Notes: a model not told the origin generated them from the letters alone. A stretch of DNA of 48,175 nt from Saprospiraceae bacterium (GCA_020436785.1 JAGQXC010000137.1:1-48175); one strand, 5' to 3'. Numbered from the stretch's first letter, positions 1 through 8,843 are shown. A program made the numbers and translations.

Positions 1-147
1 AATGTGGATGTCGAACAAACACGATTGCTAATGGATGAAGATCCGGCCATTAAGGAAAAGATTTTGACTTATGAAGTACATCCCACCCGCAGTTTCCCCG
101 GGGATGGATTACCATTCCCGGATCAACAACCAACATTGGATAAATAA
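1..147 (+). CDS. C-terminal end of a truncated protein, possibly YciI-like
   Basis: An open frame runs from the first base of the window to a TAA at 145-147 and gives the last 48 residues of a protein that begins outside the window. The visible part includes DPAIKEKILTYEVHPTRSFPG and then a proline-rich tail. The pattern of an acidic helix followed by a short strand and a HPTRSF motif recalls the end of YciI-like small proteins, but the fragment is too short for a firm family call. It lies 44 bases before the VOC gene on the same strand and may be cotranscribed with it. Confidence 0.5.
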   Translation, partial: NVDVEQTRLLMDEDPAIKEKILTYEVHPTRSFPGDGLPFPDQQPTLDK

Positions 148-191
148 AAATCATTGATCATATCGTGGAAAATGATTCATTAGAATACCGG

Positions 192-557
192 ATGGAGAAC
201 ATCAATCCCATCCTCCGGGTGGAGAACATGAGCCGCAGCCTGGCCTTCTATGTCGATATCCTGGGATTCACCAATGCGGAATGGGGGGATCATGCATTTA
301 CCAATGTCCGTAAGGACCGGTGCAGCATTTACCTGTGCCAGGGTGCTCAGGGCCAGGCGGGTACCTGGGTCTGGATGGGATTTGCCGGTGACATCCATCG
401 TCTTCATCAGCAACTGATGGAACGAGGAGTGGCGATCCGGATGGAGCCGAGGAATTTTCCCTGGGCCTATGAAATGCATGTGCTCGATCCGGACGGACAT
501 GTTCTGCGTTTTGGCACCGATCCAAACGAAGAGGAACCTTATGCCCAATCGTTTTAG
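192..557 (+). CDS. VOC (glyoxalase/bleomycin resistance) family protein
   Basis: The 121-residue product has the size and pattern of a single vicinal-oxygen-chelate module. It starts with NPILRVENMSRSLAFYVDILGF, the usual first beta strand and helix, and ends with YEMHVLDPDGHVLRFG, the usual final strand carrying a metal or substrate residue. Members bind small molecules in a metal-dependent cup and include lyases, dioxygenases and antibiotic-binding proteins; the substrate cannot be told from sequence. I chose the ATG at 192 because it begins exactly at the domain. An upstream GTG at 165 would add nine residues without homology. It probably acts in the cytoplasm, since no signal peptide is visible. 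Confidence 0.8.
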   Translation: MENINPILRVENMSRSLAFYVDILGFTNAEWGDHAFTNVRKDRCSIYLCQGAQGQAGTWVWMGFAGDIHRLHQQLMERGVAIRMEPRNFPWAYEMHVLDPDGHVLRFGTDPNEEEPYAQSF

Positions 558-582
558 GATTCCGCAAACGTATTTTAATAAA

Positions 583-608
583 GCTACTTAATTATCAATC
601 CAAGTAGC
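583..608 (+). promoter_or_regulatory. Inverted repeat upstream of the metallo-beta-lactamase gene
   Basis: GCTACTT at 583-589 and AAGTAGC at 602-608 are exact inverted complements separated by 12 bases. The second arm ends 12 bases before the ATG at 621. No T-run follows, so it does not look like an intrinsic terminator of the VOC gene. It could be a regulator site or a leader hairpin of the beta-lactamase gene; this is inference. Confidence 0.35.
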
Positions 609-620
609 GACATTCGTATT

Positions 621-1373
621 ATGATAAGTTTCATTCGTTATCTCATCGCAGGATGGTTCCTGGTCCAGGCCGGGATGAATCACCAGCTATCCGGGGATCC
701 CCAAATCGTTTATCAATCCGATCAACTGGTCATCACGCGGTTGACCGATCACACCTACCTGCACACCTCCTACCTGCAAACGAATAGCTGGGGGAAAGTG
801 GAATGCAACGGGATGATCGTCACCGATAACCAGGAAGCGATCGTCCTGGATACACCGGTGGATGATAAAAGTTCCAATGAACTCATCGAATGGATCGGTT
901 TGACACTGCATTGCAAGCTGGTAGGGGTGGTTCCTACACATTTTCATGAGGATTGTCTGGGTGGTCTCAATGCTTTTCATGAATTGGACATTCCGTCCTA
1001 TGCGAATGTAAAGACCATTGAGCTTGCCCAATCCAAAGGGTATGCCCTGCCTGAAAATGGATTCACCGACAGCCTGAGTTTAAAAGTAGGAACGACCAGG
1101 GTGTACCTCAATTTTCCCGGAGAAGGGCATACCCGGGATAACATTGTGGCCTACTTTCCGGTTGACGACGTATTATTTGGCGGCTGCCTGATCAAAACCC
1201 TGAAAGCCGGCAAAGGGAATTTGGAAGATGCCAATCTTGAAACCTGGTCGGAATCCGTCGAAAAGGTTGCCTCAACATACCCCAATGTCCGGATTGTCAT
1301 CCCCGGTCATGGCAAAACGGGAGGCAAAGAATTGCTGGAATACACCGAGACACTTTTTAAGAAAAATAATTGA
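621..1373 (+). CDS. Subclass B1 metallo-beta-lactamase, CcrA/CfiA-like
   Basis: The product should hydrolyse beta-lactam antibiotics in the periplasm with two zinc ions. Residues 1-26 form a signal-like N-terminus. The zinc ligands are all present: H107, H109 and D111 in the motif HFHEDCLGGL, H170 in GEGHTRDN, C189 in FGGCLIK and H230 in IPGHG. K192, three residues after the cysteine, and N200 match substrate-binding positions in B1 enzymes. The wording around the active site (NGMIV, LDTP, SYAN, GFTDSL, FGGC, PGHG) is closest to the Bacteroides CcrA/CfiA branch as I remember it. The length of 250 residues is normal. The lipocalin-like gene follows after nine bases, so the two are probably cotranscribed. 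Activity and spectrum are inferred. Confidence 0.9.
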   Translation: MISFIRYLIAGWFLVQAGMNHQLSGDPQIVYQSDQLVITRLTDHTYLHTSYLQTNSWGKVECNGMIVTDNQEAIVLDTPVDDKSSNELIEWIGLTLHCKLVGVVPTHFHEDCLGGLNAFHELDIPSYANVKTIELAQSKGYALPENGFTDSLSLKVGTTRVYLNFPGEGHTRDNIVAYFPVDDVLFGGCLIKTLKAGKGNLEDANLETWSESVEKVASTYPNVRIVIPGHGKTGGKELLEYTETLFKKNN

Positions 1374-1382
1374 GACTTTCCT

Positions 1383-1829
1383 ATGCCCGTATTCAATTTA
1401 GCGAATGAAATCCAGGGCACCTGGTGGCTGGAGTCCCGGGTGGATGTTACCGTAACCGGCACTCGCGTTATCGATCCGACACTTGGAGAGGATCCCATTG
1501 CTATTCTGGTGTATGCCGGTGATCATTTTGCCGCTCAATTCATGAAAAGAGACCGCACGGAGGCGACCATTTCCCAAATAACTACCGCCGGCCTAAACAA
1601 CACGGCTGCAGTCGGCGGTTACGACGCCTATTTTGGAACGTTTCGGGTGGATAAGGATACTTCGTTGGTTGCTCATACCCTGATCGGCTCCATCAATCCA
1701 TCAAATATCGGCTTGACGGTTCAGCGCCAGCTAACCGTTGAAGGTGGGAAGCTGATCATTAGACTGGATACCACAACTTCCGATGGTAATCCCATAGTCC
1801 GGACACTAACCTGGAACCGACTCTCGTAA
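1383..1829 (+). CDS. Lipocalin-like domain protein
   Basis: A 148-residue soluble protein begins NEIQGTWWLESRVDV, the G-x-W start of lipocalin-like beta barrels, and later contains GYDAYFGTFRVDKDT and a C-terminal series of short strands (GGKLIIRLDT). This fits the small lipocalin-like domain family (Pfam Lipocalin_4/5 type) seen in many soil and marine bacteria. The ligand is unknown. No signal peptide is visible. It follows the beta-lactamase gene by nine bases and is likely in the same transcript, but I see no mechanistic link between them. Confidence 0.65.
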   Translation: MPVFNLANEIQGTWWLESRVDVTVTGTRVIDPTLGEDPIAILVYAGDHFAAQFMKRDRTEATISQITTAGLNNTAAVGGYDAYFGTFRVDKDTSLVAHTLIGSINPSNIGLTVQRQLTVEGGKLIIRLDTTTSDGNPIVRTLTWNRLS

Positions 1830-1948
1830 AGCATTTAATATTCTTACCATTTGCCTGATAAAAATCTCCTTGACTTCCGGAATGTGTAACTGGATAAATA
1901 TCTCCTTAGAACCGACTTTAAGTAGGTTGGAAATGGCTATCTTCTGTC

Positions 1949-2590
1949 ATGGAAAAAGCATACCGCAATCTCGGATTCCTATTCCTTCTGCTGCTGCCGC
2001 TTACTTTCCTGGGTTTTTATAAAACCTATTTCATCCATTTTCCCCAATTCAGTGATCAGATCACGCCTTTTATGCACAGCCATGCCGCCATTGCCTGCGT
2101 CTGGATAAGTATGTTGATTGCACAGCCTTTGTTCATACGTTATCGAAAACTCAAATGGCAACGACGAATTGGGAAATGGTCCTATTTCGTATTTCCGTTG
2201 TTGATCCTTTCTTTTATTCCCCAGGTCATCCGAATGGTAAAAACCGACCGAGCGATAGAAGTCTTCTTTCCGGCTGCGGATGCTGCTTTGCTGATCCTGT
2301 TTTACAGTCTGGCGATTTATTATCGTAAGAAGCAAGCCCTGCATATGCGGTATATGATCGGCATAGCAATCGTGTTTCTCGGTCCGACCATTGGACGCAT
2401 CGGGCCCACCTTGCTTGGTTGGTCCGGTAATTTCACGTAATACACCCAGTATGCAATTACAATTTTCCTTTTGACCGGATTGATGCGACTGGATCAAATG
2501 CACGGAAAAAAATTCAATCCTTATCTGATCATTGGCCTGGGCTATGCCGTACATTTATTGGTTTTCAGTGCATTGTTTATCTGGATGTAA
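1949..2590 (+). pseudogene. Multi-pass membrane protein gene interrupted by an in-frame stop
   Basis: An ATG at 1949 opens a hydrophobic protein with about six membrane helices. The frame meets TAA at 2438-2440 after 163 residues (…LGWSGNFT). Beyond it the same frame stays open for another 49 residues, again membrane-like (YTQYAITIFLLTGLMRLDQM, then a last helix LLVFSALFIWM), and stops at 2588-2590. The full length would be 213 residues. The HSHAAIACVWISMLIAQP segment and the RIGKWSYFVFP segment recall DUF2306-like small membrane proteins of Bacteroidota. A single C-to-T or G-to-T change (CAA or GAA to TAA) explains the break, so this is a recent pseudogene or a sequencing error. If expressed, the product lacks its last helix. 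Confidence 0.7.
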
Positions 2591-2657
2591 ACCACTATAA
2601 GGGTCCGCCGTTTTCATCCTATTATCTATTTTAGTTCCACAGTCAATTTCAATTCTT

Positions 2658-3587
2658 ATGACTTCAAGTTCTTCTTTTACGCTAATTTTATCATTCATTC
2701 TGACAGGACTATCTGCCAATCAATCCTATGCTCAGAAGGAGCTGATCAGTAACCCAGATCGTGTATCTATTCATACGGAAGATATTGATCTGTTCTGGAA
2801 GGTATTTGATGCATCCCAACCCAAATTCAGTGCTGACCAATTTAATAAGGACTATTTGGAAAAAGGAAGTGACGGGCTAAAAGGCTTCATTCCTATGCGA
2901 ATCCAAAGTGGTAAGCACTTGAAAAAGACGGTTTATAAAAATCTTGAATATTATAAAAATATACGTTCCACGACTCTGGCCATCGACGGCAATAAAAAGA
3001 TACTACAGGGTTATTTTAAAAAATTAAAGGCACTCTATTCCCCCGCCGTTTTTCCAGAAATCTATTTTGTAATTGGGGCCATGAATACGGGTGGCACCAC
3101 TTTTTCCGGAGGACTGATTATCGGAGCCGAAATGTTTGGAAAGGCTAATGGTAATTTTTCACCACGACTTCCTCTGGAGGACATGGATTTAACGGTGGTG
3201 CATGAGCTCATCCATTATCAACAAAATTACATTCATGATCAAAGTTTGCTGGCGCAATCCATCCGGGAAGGCACAGCCGATTTCTTTTGTGAATTAGTGA
3301 CCGGCAAACACCTCAATGAAGCGATGTACAGGTATGGTGATCAGCATGAAAAAGATTTATGGGAAGAGTTTCAGCGAAAAATGACCGAAAACAATTGGTC
3401 GCCGTGGCTGTATGGAAACAAGGACGATTCACGTCCCAGGGATCTTGGGTATTGGATGGGTTATAAAATTGTAAAATCGTATTACGAGCATGCTGCAGAC
3501 AAAAATCAGGCAATAGTTGATCTTTTGAATATTTCGGATTTCAATAAAATACTTTCTCAAAGTGGTTACATGGGCGGAGCCAATTAA
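2658..3587 (+). CDS. Secreted HExxH putative zinc protease (DUF2268/GldB-like)
   Basis: The 309-residue protein begins with a signal peptide (about residues 1-25, ending SYAQ). It carries VVHELIHYQQN with H182, E183 and H186 as a zinc-binding HExxH, followed 18 residues later by REGTADF, where E204 is a likely third ligand. This spacing is the gluzincin pattern of DUF2268-type predicted proteases, a group that also includes the gliding-motility lipoprotein GldB, which often lacks the ligands. Here the ligands are intact, so an active peptidase in the periplasm or at the surface is plausible. No lipobox cysteine is seen. It converges on the SprB-repeat gene with a 118-base gap. Confidence 0.7.
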   Translation: MTSSSSFTLILSFILTGLSANQSYAQKELISNPDRVSIHTEDIDLFWKVFDASQPKFSADQFNKDYLEKGSDGLKGFIPMRIQSGKHLKKTVYKNLEYYKNIRSTTLAIDGNKKILQGYFKKLKALYSPAVFPEIYFVIGAMNTGGTTFSGGLIIGAEMFGKANGNFSPRLPLEDMDLTVVHELIHYQQNYIHDQSLLAQSIREGTADFFCELVTGKHLNEAMYRYGDQHEKDLWEEFQRKMTENNWSPWLYGNKDDSRPRDLGYWMGYKIVKSYYEHAADKNQAIVDLLNISDFNKILSQSGYMGGAN

Positions 3588-3705
3588 AGACAAATAAATA
3601 TTCCTTTTATTTTCCCGGTTATTGCTATTTATGACGTACTTGCAATACCTGTTAATGCCTAATTAAAATTCAGATTACCCTTCCGGTGGTTTCCAATTTT
3701 CGAAT

Positions 3706-6700
3706 TTACTGTAAAATAATAAAAGGCAACGTCTTCCAATCCGCAGCGGTTTGAACAGCCAGGGTGTATAATCCGGGATTTAATTGATTTAATTCAAAAA
3801 ATTCTTCGTATTCATGGACTGGGCCAACATCCCGGCTGCTAACCAAGGCACCCTGGGGGTCGTAAATACGTAATTGGGAAGGTATGGCCTCATTGAGTTC
3901 AACGTGCAACCGGAATACACCCTGGTTGGGATTAGGCATCATCCGGACGGTAAGAATCTCCTTTTGCGGAATGATCACCGGCAAATCAAATCCAGCGGTA
4001 TCGGTATAAGCCACGACCTGCTTTTCCACGGTGACCGAACAGGCTCCTTTCCATGCCACCAGCCGAACAAGAATGGTATCCGGTTGTGAAATTAGAAGAC
4101 TTAACTGGTTCAGATTTTGGGCCTGTTTCTCAGCAGCGCCATCGTATTCCCAGCGGATACTGTCCGGTACCGGCCAGCTATTTTCTACGGCTATAAAAGG
4201 TTGCCCGGCGATTACCTGTTGCGGGATTAAAAAACTGGCTTCAAAATACTGATCCAGGGCATTGACATGAATGCTGTCCACGGTTTCACAACCCTCCCGG
4301 GTCGCGGTAAGGTAATACACACCCGGCATGCCAAGGACAATCGCAGGCGATTCCGCCATGAAGGATCCCGGTCCTCTCCAGGAATATTGCCAGGAGGTGT
4401 CCAGTTGCAGCTTTACCTGCTCGCCGGAGCAAATGGTATATGCTTTGGGTTCGATGACCGGGCCCGTTGACTCCGGTTCGGGAATGGCCACCTCATGGTT
4501 TTGAAAGCAATATGGACCGGCAATTCTGATTGAATAAATTCCCGGGTCCAGAAAATCAGCCCATAAACCTTTTTGTCCTGTTGACCAGGTGACCGTTACC
4601 GCATCCGACGACACACCCTCCAGATGGATGCGCATCGCCCCCGAGGCGGGCTTTCCGCAAAGGGGTCGGTAAATGGTATCCACCACCACGACCCACGAGG
4701 GTTCCGGAGCGGTGAGGTTCAGTGAATCTGCCAGTAAAGCAACGCATTCACCTTCCCGGTAAGCGATCGAATAGGTACCTACCCCGAGGTTGGGGAAATC
4801 GGGCTCCAAAAAATGATTCTGCTGCTGATTAAGCATAAAATAACCCGGGTAGTCGCCCGTGTAATTGATACGAATGTTACCATCCTGAACCTGGCAGCTA
4901 GACGGTTGAACGACCTCAAATCCAGCAGGCACCGGAATATCAATGACCGAAACCACCAATTGAGTCAGACTGTCACATCCCCACCGGTTGGAAGTGTGAT
5001 GATAATAATTTCCCGGGCCGGCAATTTGTTGCCCTTCCCATTGGAAAGCGGTACCGGGACACAGATCGGCATAAAGAACCGCCTGCAACGAATCCTGGCT
5101 GAATCCAACGAGCACCTGATCCTGATAAGTACATCCCAAAGCATCGGTCAAAGCATAGGTATAGGTGCCAGCCGGCAAGTTCTGCCGGAATAATCCATTG
5201 CCTCCATCCTCCCAGGTAATGCCATAAGGTCCTGGTCCATTTAAAGGAGTCAGCAGGATGCTGCCATCGGCTGCCTGGGGACAACTGGCTTCGAAAAGCT
5301 CAACCTGCAGGCGTAGTCCGGCGCATTTTTCGGTTTCCGAGGGTACTACCACCTCATCATGGGTTGTACAATGATTACCATCCTCGACGATAAATGGCCA
5401 CATCCCGGATCGTAAACCTTCCCGGATCAAGCCGGTATCCTGGTCAGACCAGTATACAGCGTAAGGCGGTGTACCTCCCTGTACGGTCAGGTGAATTGCA
5501 CCATCTGCCAGCGACGTATCTGTGGCAGGGATCACAACAACCTGATAAGTCAGTGGCTCGGGCCTGGCTACCTGAATGACCTGGGTCGAGGAGCAACCAT
5601 CCGGGGTAGAAAGGGTCACCTTATGGGGCCCGGATAGCAATCCGGTCAGGGTAAACGGTGCATCCAGGGAATACACCAGACTGTCATCAAGGGCAAGGGT
5701 GTAGACCAAGCCTGTCTGAATCAATACGTCAATCTGCCCATCGGTTGCCTCCGCACAGGATGTTGGATGCGACTCCAGGCTGAAAGTGGTGGCACACCGA
5801 TAAGGTTTAATTTCAAAAATGCACGAAGCACTGCAGGAATCGGCTTGGCTAACGATCACCTGATAATTTCCGGGGCTCAGGCCTTGAATAGGAACCGAAT
5901 CGAGTGAAGTTTCCCAGCGTAGTGTGTCCGCTCCGTACAATACGACCTGGACAGGCTCATCCCGGCCTTGCCAGGTTAGCCTTACCGCACCGTTGTTTTG
6001 TTGCCAGCCGGTTTCGTCCTGGAGCACCTGACACGTCACCTCCAGGAGTTCCGGCGGTTGAATTTCTACACCTATTGTGTCCCTGCAGCCCCGAAAATCA
6101 GTGGCAATAATGCGATAACTACCTGGCAGTAAATCGAATGACTGGCTAACATTGCCCGGATCGACCGGCCCGTTCCAAAAATAGTTCACGGGATCCAGAG
6201 CCTGGCTGGTGGTAATTGTAACCTGCCCATAGGGTTGATGACAGTCCGGTTGTGTGAGCCCGGCATTTATTTGCATGGTACATTCGAAAGGAGGCACCGA
6301 GGTGGCACATTGCGTGATGCAGCCCCGTGCATCGGTCACCACAAGGATGTAATCGCCGGCCGTCAGCCCGCCGATCAGTTGTTCTCCTTCCGCAATAACC
6401 GACTGGCTGCCCTGGTGCAGTCCCGATGTATAGTCAACTCGATAGGGTGCCGTGCCTCCTGACAATCTGAGGGCAATAACCCCGTTGTCTCCTTCAAAAA
6501 AATTCACCGGAAAATAGAGTGCACAGCTTAATTGCAGGGCAGGCGGATCCTGTATCAGAAAACTGGTATCGAGGGAACAGCCCAGGGCATCGCTGGCCGT
6601 CAAGCGATAGCTACCAGGTGACAATCCCGTATAAGGAGGCTTATTCCAGCGGTTGGATCCATTGGTCAAAGCCCATAGGACCTCTCCTTGTCCACCCGAG

Positions 6701-7965
6701 GTTAGAACGTGCAGCGATCCATCCTGCCCTCCCGGACAGGAGGGACCGGTGATCTGCAGGTTAGCCCAGGACAACGTACATGGAACATCCGGTATGGTCA
6801 GGGTACAAGATTGTTGACACCCATCCTGATCGACCAGTAGCAGGTCGTAGTCCCCTGCCGGCAGATTGGTAATGCTTGCCGAACCCGTTTGGTTTAATGT
6901 TTTGCTGCCATTTTGTAAACCTGACCAGTACAACCGGTAAGGTGAAGCACCTCCCGAAAATTGGATTCCTGCCTGGCCATCGGAAGCGCCAACCCGCGAC
7001 ACGCCGGAAATGGCCTGACAGGTCAGATCCAATGGAGCTTTTGAGGCGATGACCATCGTCTTTGTTTCCGTACAACCGATGGCATCGGTGACGGTAAGCC
7101 GGTAAGTTCCGGGCAGAGGCTGATTAATTGTGGGTGAATTTCCGGGATTTGAGGGGCCACTCCAGGCATACGTGTAGGGGCCATAAGCGTTGACAGGGAT
7201 GACGGACAGCGCTCCGGATGGAGTACCGTCGCAGTTAGGAACCGGAATCTCAGTGGCCACTTCAATGGTACACCGGGGTATGTAGAATTGAAGGGCCTGC
7301 TGACAGCCAAACCGGTCAAATAAATAAGCGGTATGATACCCTTCCTGCCCCTGGTAGGCATACGTATTCAAGGTTGATTGATTCGAAAAAACATAGCCTG
7401 GTGAAGGAAATACGTTGAGGTTGTATGGCAATCCACTGGCGACCACCGTGACGTCTGCCCGGCCGGCTGCTTGGGGAGTCACCGGAACAATACCGGAAAC
7501 CGCCAGTTCAGTGACCGGGGGACATTCGTAGTGGATGATGACGCTACTCATGTGTACGGTATCGTCACCAAATCCAATTCCCAACCCATTGTAATAACCA
7601 TCCAGCACGTAAGGACCATAAGCCGTCGAAGAAAAGAAAGCCTGGTAGTGCGGAATCAGGCAGTGGCAATCGGTCGTATTGTGAGGGATAAAACTGATGT
7701 GTGGTGTATTGATCACTGAAGAGTCAAGGATAAAATGCATGCCTCCGTTATCGATGGAATAGGCGATGACTCCTCCGACAACAATACGCAAATCAGGATC
7801 CACAAAATCAAGATACAAATCCATCCCGGCAGCAGAAATGACCGGAACCGATGCAAAAGCATTGCCCTCCACCGATAAGGTATGCGAAATATTCTGAGCT
7901 GTGGTCAATAGCGAATACAGGCAGCAGACCCACAGCAGGATGTATTTAGTATGGTTGGCTTTCAT
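3706..7965 (-). CDS. Giant SprB-repeat surface protein with T9SS sorting domain
   Basis: The 1419-residue product is a secreted repeat protein. A signal peptide covers about residues 1-23 (ending LTTAQ). From about residue 240 onwards I count roughly eleven units of the SprB type, each with a DG.I.v…GG..PY.v.W core and a later G.Y.l.vtDa.GC ending, often with paired cysteines. The last 80 residues (PNPNQGVFRLHVEL … IYDPQGALV … LNPGLYTLAV) match the type A C-terminal signal of type IX secretion, which sends proteins through the outer membrane. SprB-type proteins act as surface adhesins in gliding Flavobacteria; a role in adhesion is inferred here. It stands alone, with its own promoter candidate just upstream. 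Confidence 0.9.
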   Translation of the reverse strand: MKANHTKYILLWVCCLYSLLTTAQNISHTLSVEGNAFASVPVISAAGMDLYLDFVDPDLRIVVGGVIAYSIDNGGMHFILDSSVINTPHISFIPHNTTDCHCLIPHYQAFFSSTAYGPYVLDGYYNGLGIGFGDDTVHMSSVIIHYECPPVTELAVSGIVPVTPQAAGRADVTVVASGLPYNLNVFPSPGYVFSNQSTLNTYAYQGQEGYHTAYLFDRFGCQQALQFYIPRCTIEVATEIPVPNCDGTPSGALSVIPVNAYGPYTYAWSGPSNPGNSPTINQPLPGTYRLTVTDAIGCTETKTMVIASKAPLDLTCQAISGVSRVGASDGQAGIQFSGGASPYRLYWSGLQNGSKTLNQTGSASITNLPAGDYDLLLVDQDGCQQSCTLTIPDVPCTLSWANLQITGPSCPGGQDGSLHVLTSGGQGEVLWALTNGSNRWNKPPYTGLSPGSYRLTASDALGCSLDTSFLIQDPPALQLSCALYFPVNFFEGDNGVIALRLSGGTAPYRVDYTSGLHQGSQSVIAEGEQLIGGLTAGDYILVVTDARGCITQCATSVPPFECTMQINAGLTQPDCHQPYGQVTITTSQALDPVNYFWNGPVDPGNVSQSFDLLPGSYRIIATDFRGCRDTIGVEIQPPELLEVTCQVLQDETGWQQNNGAVRLTWQGRDEPVQVVLYGADTLRWETSLDSVPIQGLSPGNYQVIVSQADSCSASCIFEIKPYRCATTFSLESHPTSCAEATDGQIDVLIQTGLVYTLALDDSLVYSLDAPFTLTGLLSGPHKVTLSTPDGCSSTQVIQVARPEPLTYQVVVIPATDTSLADGAIHLTVQGGTPPYAVYWSDQDTGLIREGLRSGMWPFIVEDGNHCTTHDEVVVPSETEKCAGLRLQVELFEASCPQAADGSILLTPLNGPGPYGITWEDGGNGLFRQNLPAGTYTYALTDALGCTYQDQVLVGFSQDSLQAVLYADLCPGTAFQWEGQQIAGPGNYYHHTSNRWGCDSLTQLVVSVIDIPVPAGFEVVQPSSCQVQDGNIRINYTGDYPGYFMLNQQQNHFLEPDFPNLGVGTYSIAYREGECVALLADSLNLTAPEPSWVVVVDTIYRPLCGKPASGAMRIHLEGVSSDAVTVTWSTGQKGLWADFLDPGIYSIRIAGPYCFQNHEVAIPEPESTGPVIEPKAYTICSGEQVKLQLDTSWQYSWRGPGSFMAESPAIVLGMPGVYYLTATREGCETVDSIHVNALDQYFEASFLIPQQVIAGQPFIAVENSWPVPDSIRWEYDGAAEKQAQNLNQLSLLISQPDTILVRLVAWKGACSVTVEKQVVAYTDTAGFDLPVIIPQKEILTVRMMPNPNQGVFRLHVELNEAIPSQLRIYDPQGALVSSRDVGPVHEYEEFFELNQLNPGLYTLAVQTAADWKTLPFIILQ

Positions 7966-8290
7966 CCGGATAGCAATTTGGGCAACTAAAAGATAGGGTT
8001 AATATGCCAGGATTTCAAATAAGATTTATTGGCATGCATAAACCATTTGGAACAAGTCGTTTGAGATTAATACCGCACGATGATGCATCACCACACCGCC
8101 GGGGAATACCGACCGGAAGGACTACCGGCTCACCGATGGTCAGCAAGGTGGTCGCACAACCGAACAGTTACCAGGAAGAGTCCGCGATTTGCATCTCCAA
8201 TTCGCAGGAATCCTGGTAATGCATGACGTGGAGAATCGTAAGTTGCCTGGTCCACACCTAAAAGTCAGGACCGCAACATTTTCTAATAAA
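7966..8290. other. Intergenic region without a supported gene
   Basis: This divergent region between the SprB-repeat gene and the DUF2975 gene holds promoter candidates at both ends. A 71-codon open frame at 8004-8219 has no recognisable domain and unusual composition, so I do not call it a gene. Confidence 0.5.
7988..8018 (-). promoter_or_regulatory. Bacteroidota-type promoter candidate for the SprB-repeat gene
   Basis: Read on the - strand, TATCTTTT (7995-7988) matches seven of eight positions of the -7 consensus TAnnTTTG, and a TTG (8018-8016) lies 20 bases upstream of it. The start codon follows at 7965. Confidence 0.45.
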
Positions 8291-8318
8291 AAACAATTAT
8301 TTATTGTTTATCAATAAA
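8291..8318. promoter_or_regulatory. Two overlapping inverted repeats, likely operator of the DUF2975/XRE pair
   Basis: AAACAAT (8291-8297), five bases, ATTGTTT (8303-8309) form one inverted repeat. TTTATTG (8300-8306), five bases, CAATAAA (8312-8318) form a second. Both have exact seven-base arms and the same spacing, and they share the middle half-site. They lie just upstream of the -7 element, where repressor binding would block the promoter. Autoregulation by the XRE protein of this operon is inferred. Confidence 0.5.
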
Positions 8319-8331
8319 TATTATACCTTTG
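8304..8331 (+). promoter_or_regulatory. Promoter for the DUF2975/XRE pair
   Basis: TACCTTTG (8324-8331) is a full match to the Bacteroidota -7 element TAnnTTTG. A TTG (8304-8306) lies 17 bases upstream, slightly closer than ideal. The first gene starts 30 bases downstream behind a purine-rich AGGAG at about 8356-8360, one of the few Shine-Dalgarno-like sites in the window. Confidence 0.6.
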
Positions 8332-8360
8332 TCAAAAGATCTAAAATTCATAAATAGGAG

Positions 8361-8840
8361 ATGAAAAGAACATCAACGACATTCCTTCAGGTGGTTATTG
8401 TATTGATCGGTCTTGTGGCACTAGCCCTGTTGATCCGATTACCACTCACCGAAGGAAGAGCAGCCCATCTGGACCTGATCAGCATCTACGCGGACCCATT
8501 CATCCTGTATGGATACGCCGCATCCTGCGCGTTTTTTATCGCGTTGTACAAGGCGTTCAAATTACTGGGGTATATCGGACGAAATCAAGTATTCTCACTG
8601 CATGCTGTTAAGGCCTTGAGGAGCATAAAGTACTGCGCGATCGTACTTGGTATTTCCATCATTCTTGCCGGTCTCTACATCAAGGTGGCACACCACAAAG
8701 ACGATGACCCGGCAGGATTTCTCGGCTTGTGTATTTTGACCACTTTTGTTTGTATCGTGGTGGCTACCGCGGCAGCCGTATTTGAAAAAATATTGCAAAA
8801 TGCCATCGACATGAAATCTGAAAACGACTTAACCATTTGA
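8361..8840 (+). CDS. DUF2975 membrane protein
   Basis: The 159-residue protein has four predicted membrane helices (about residues 7-26, 45-65, 88-108 and 117-140) and a short polar tail. The second and third helices are linked by a GYIGRNQVFSLHAVKALRSIKY segment, the most conserved part of DUF2975 proteins. These proteins are typically encoded directly before a small XRE-type regulator, exactly as here with three bases between stop and start. The biochemical function of the family is unknown; a membrane sensor or partner that controls the regulator is a common guess and remains inference. Confidence 0.8.
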   Translation: MKRTSTTFLQVVIVLIGLVALALLIRLPLTEGRAAHLDLISIYADPFILYGYAASCAFFIALYKAFKLLGYIGRNQVFSLHAVKALRSIKYCAIVLGISIILAGLYIKVAHHKDDDPAGFLGLCILTTFVCIVVATAAAVFEKILQNAIDMKSENDLTI

Positions 8841-8843
8841 GCT

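Noticed and set aside
3588..3705. Bidirectional terminator between the convergent protease and SprB-repeat genes
   Set aside because: No convincing stem with a T-run in either direction was found.
8004..8219. 71-codon frame on the + strand between the SprB-repeat gene and DUF2975
   Set aside because: No domain, odd composition and no promoter or ribosome-binding site; it overlaps the promoter candidate of the divergent gene.
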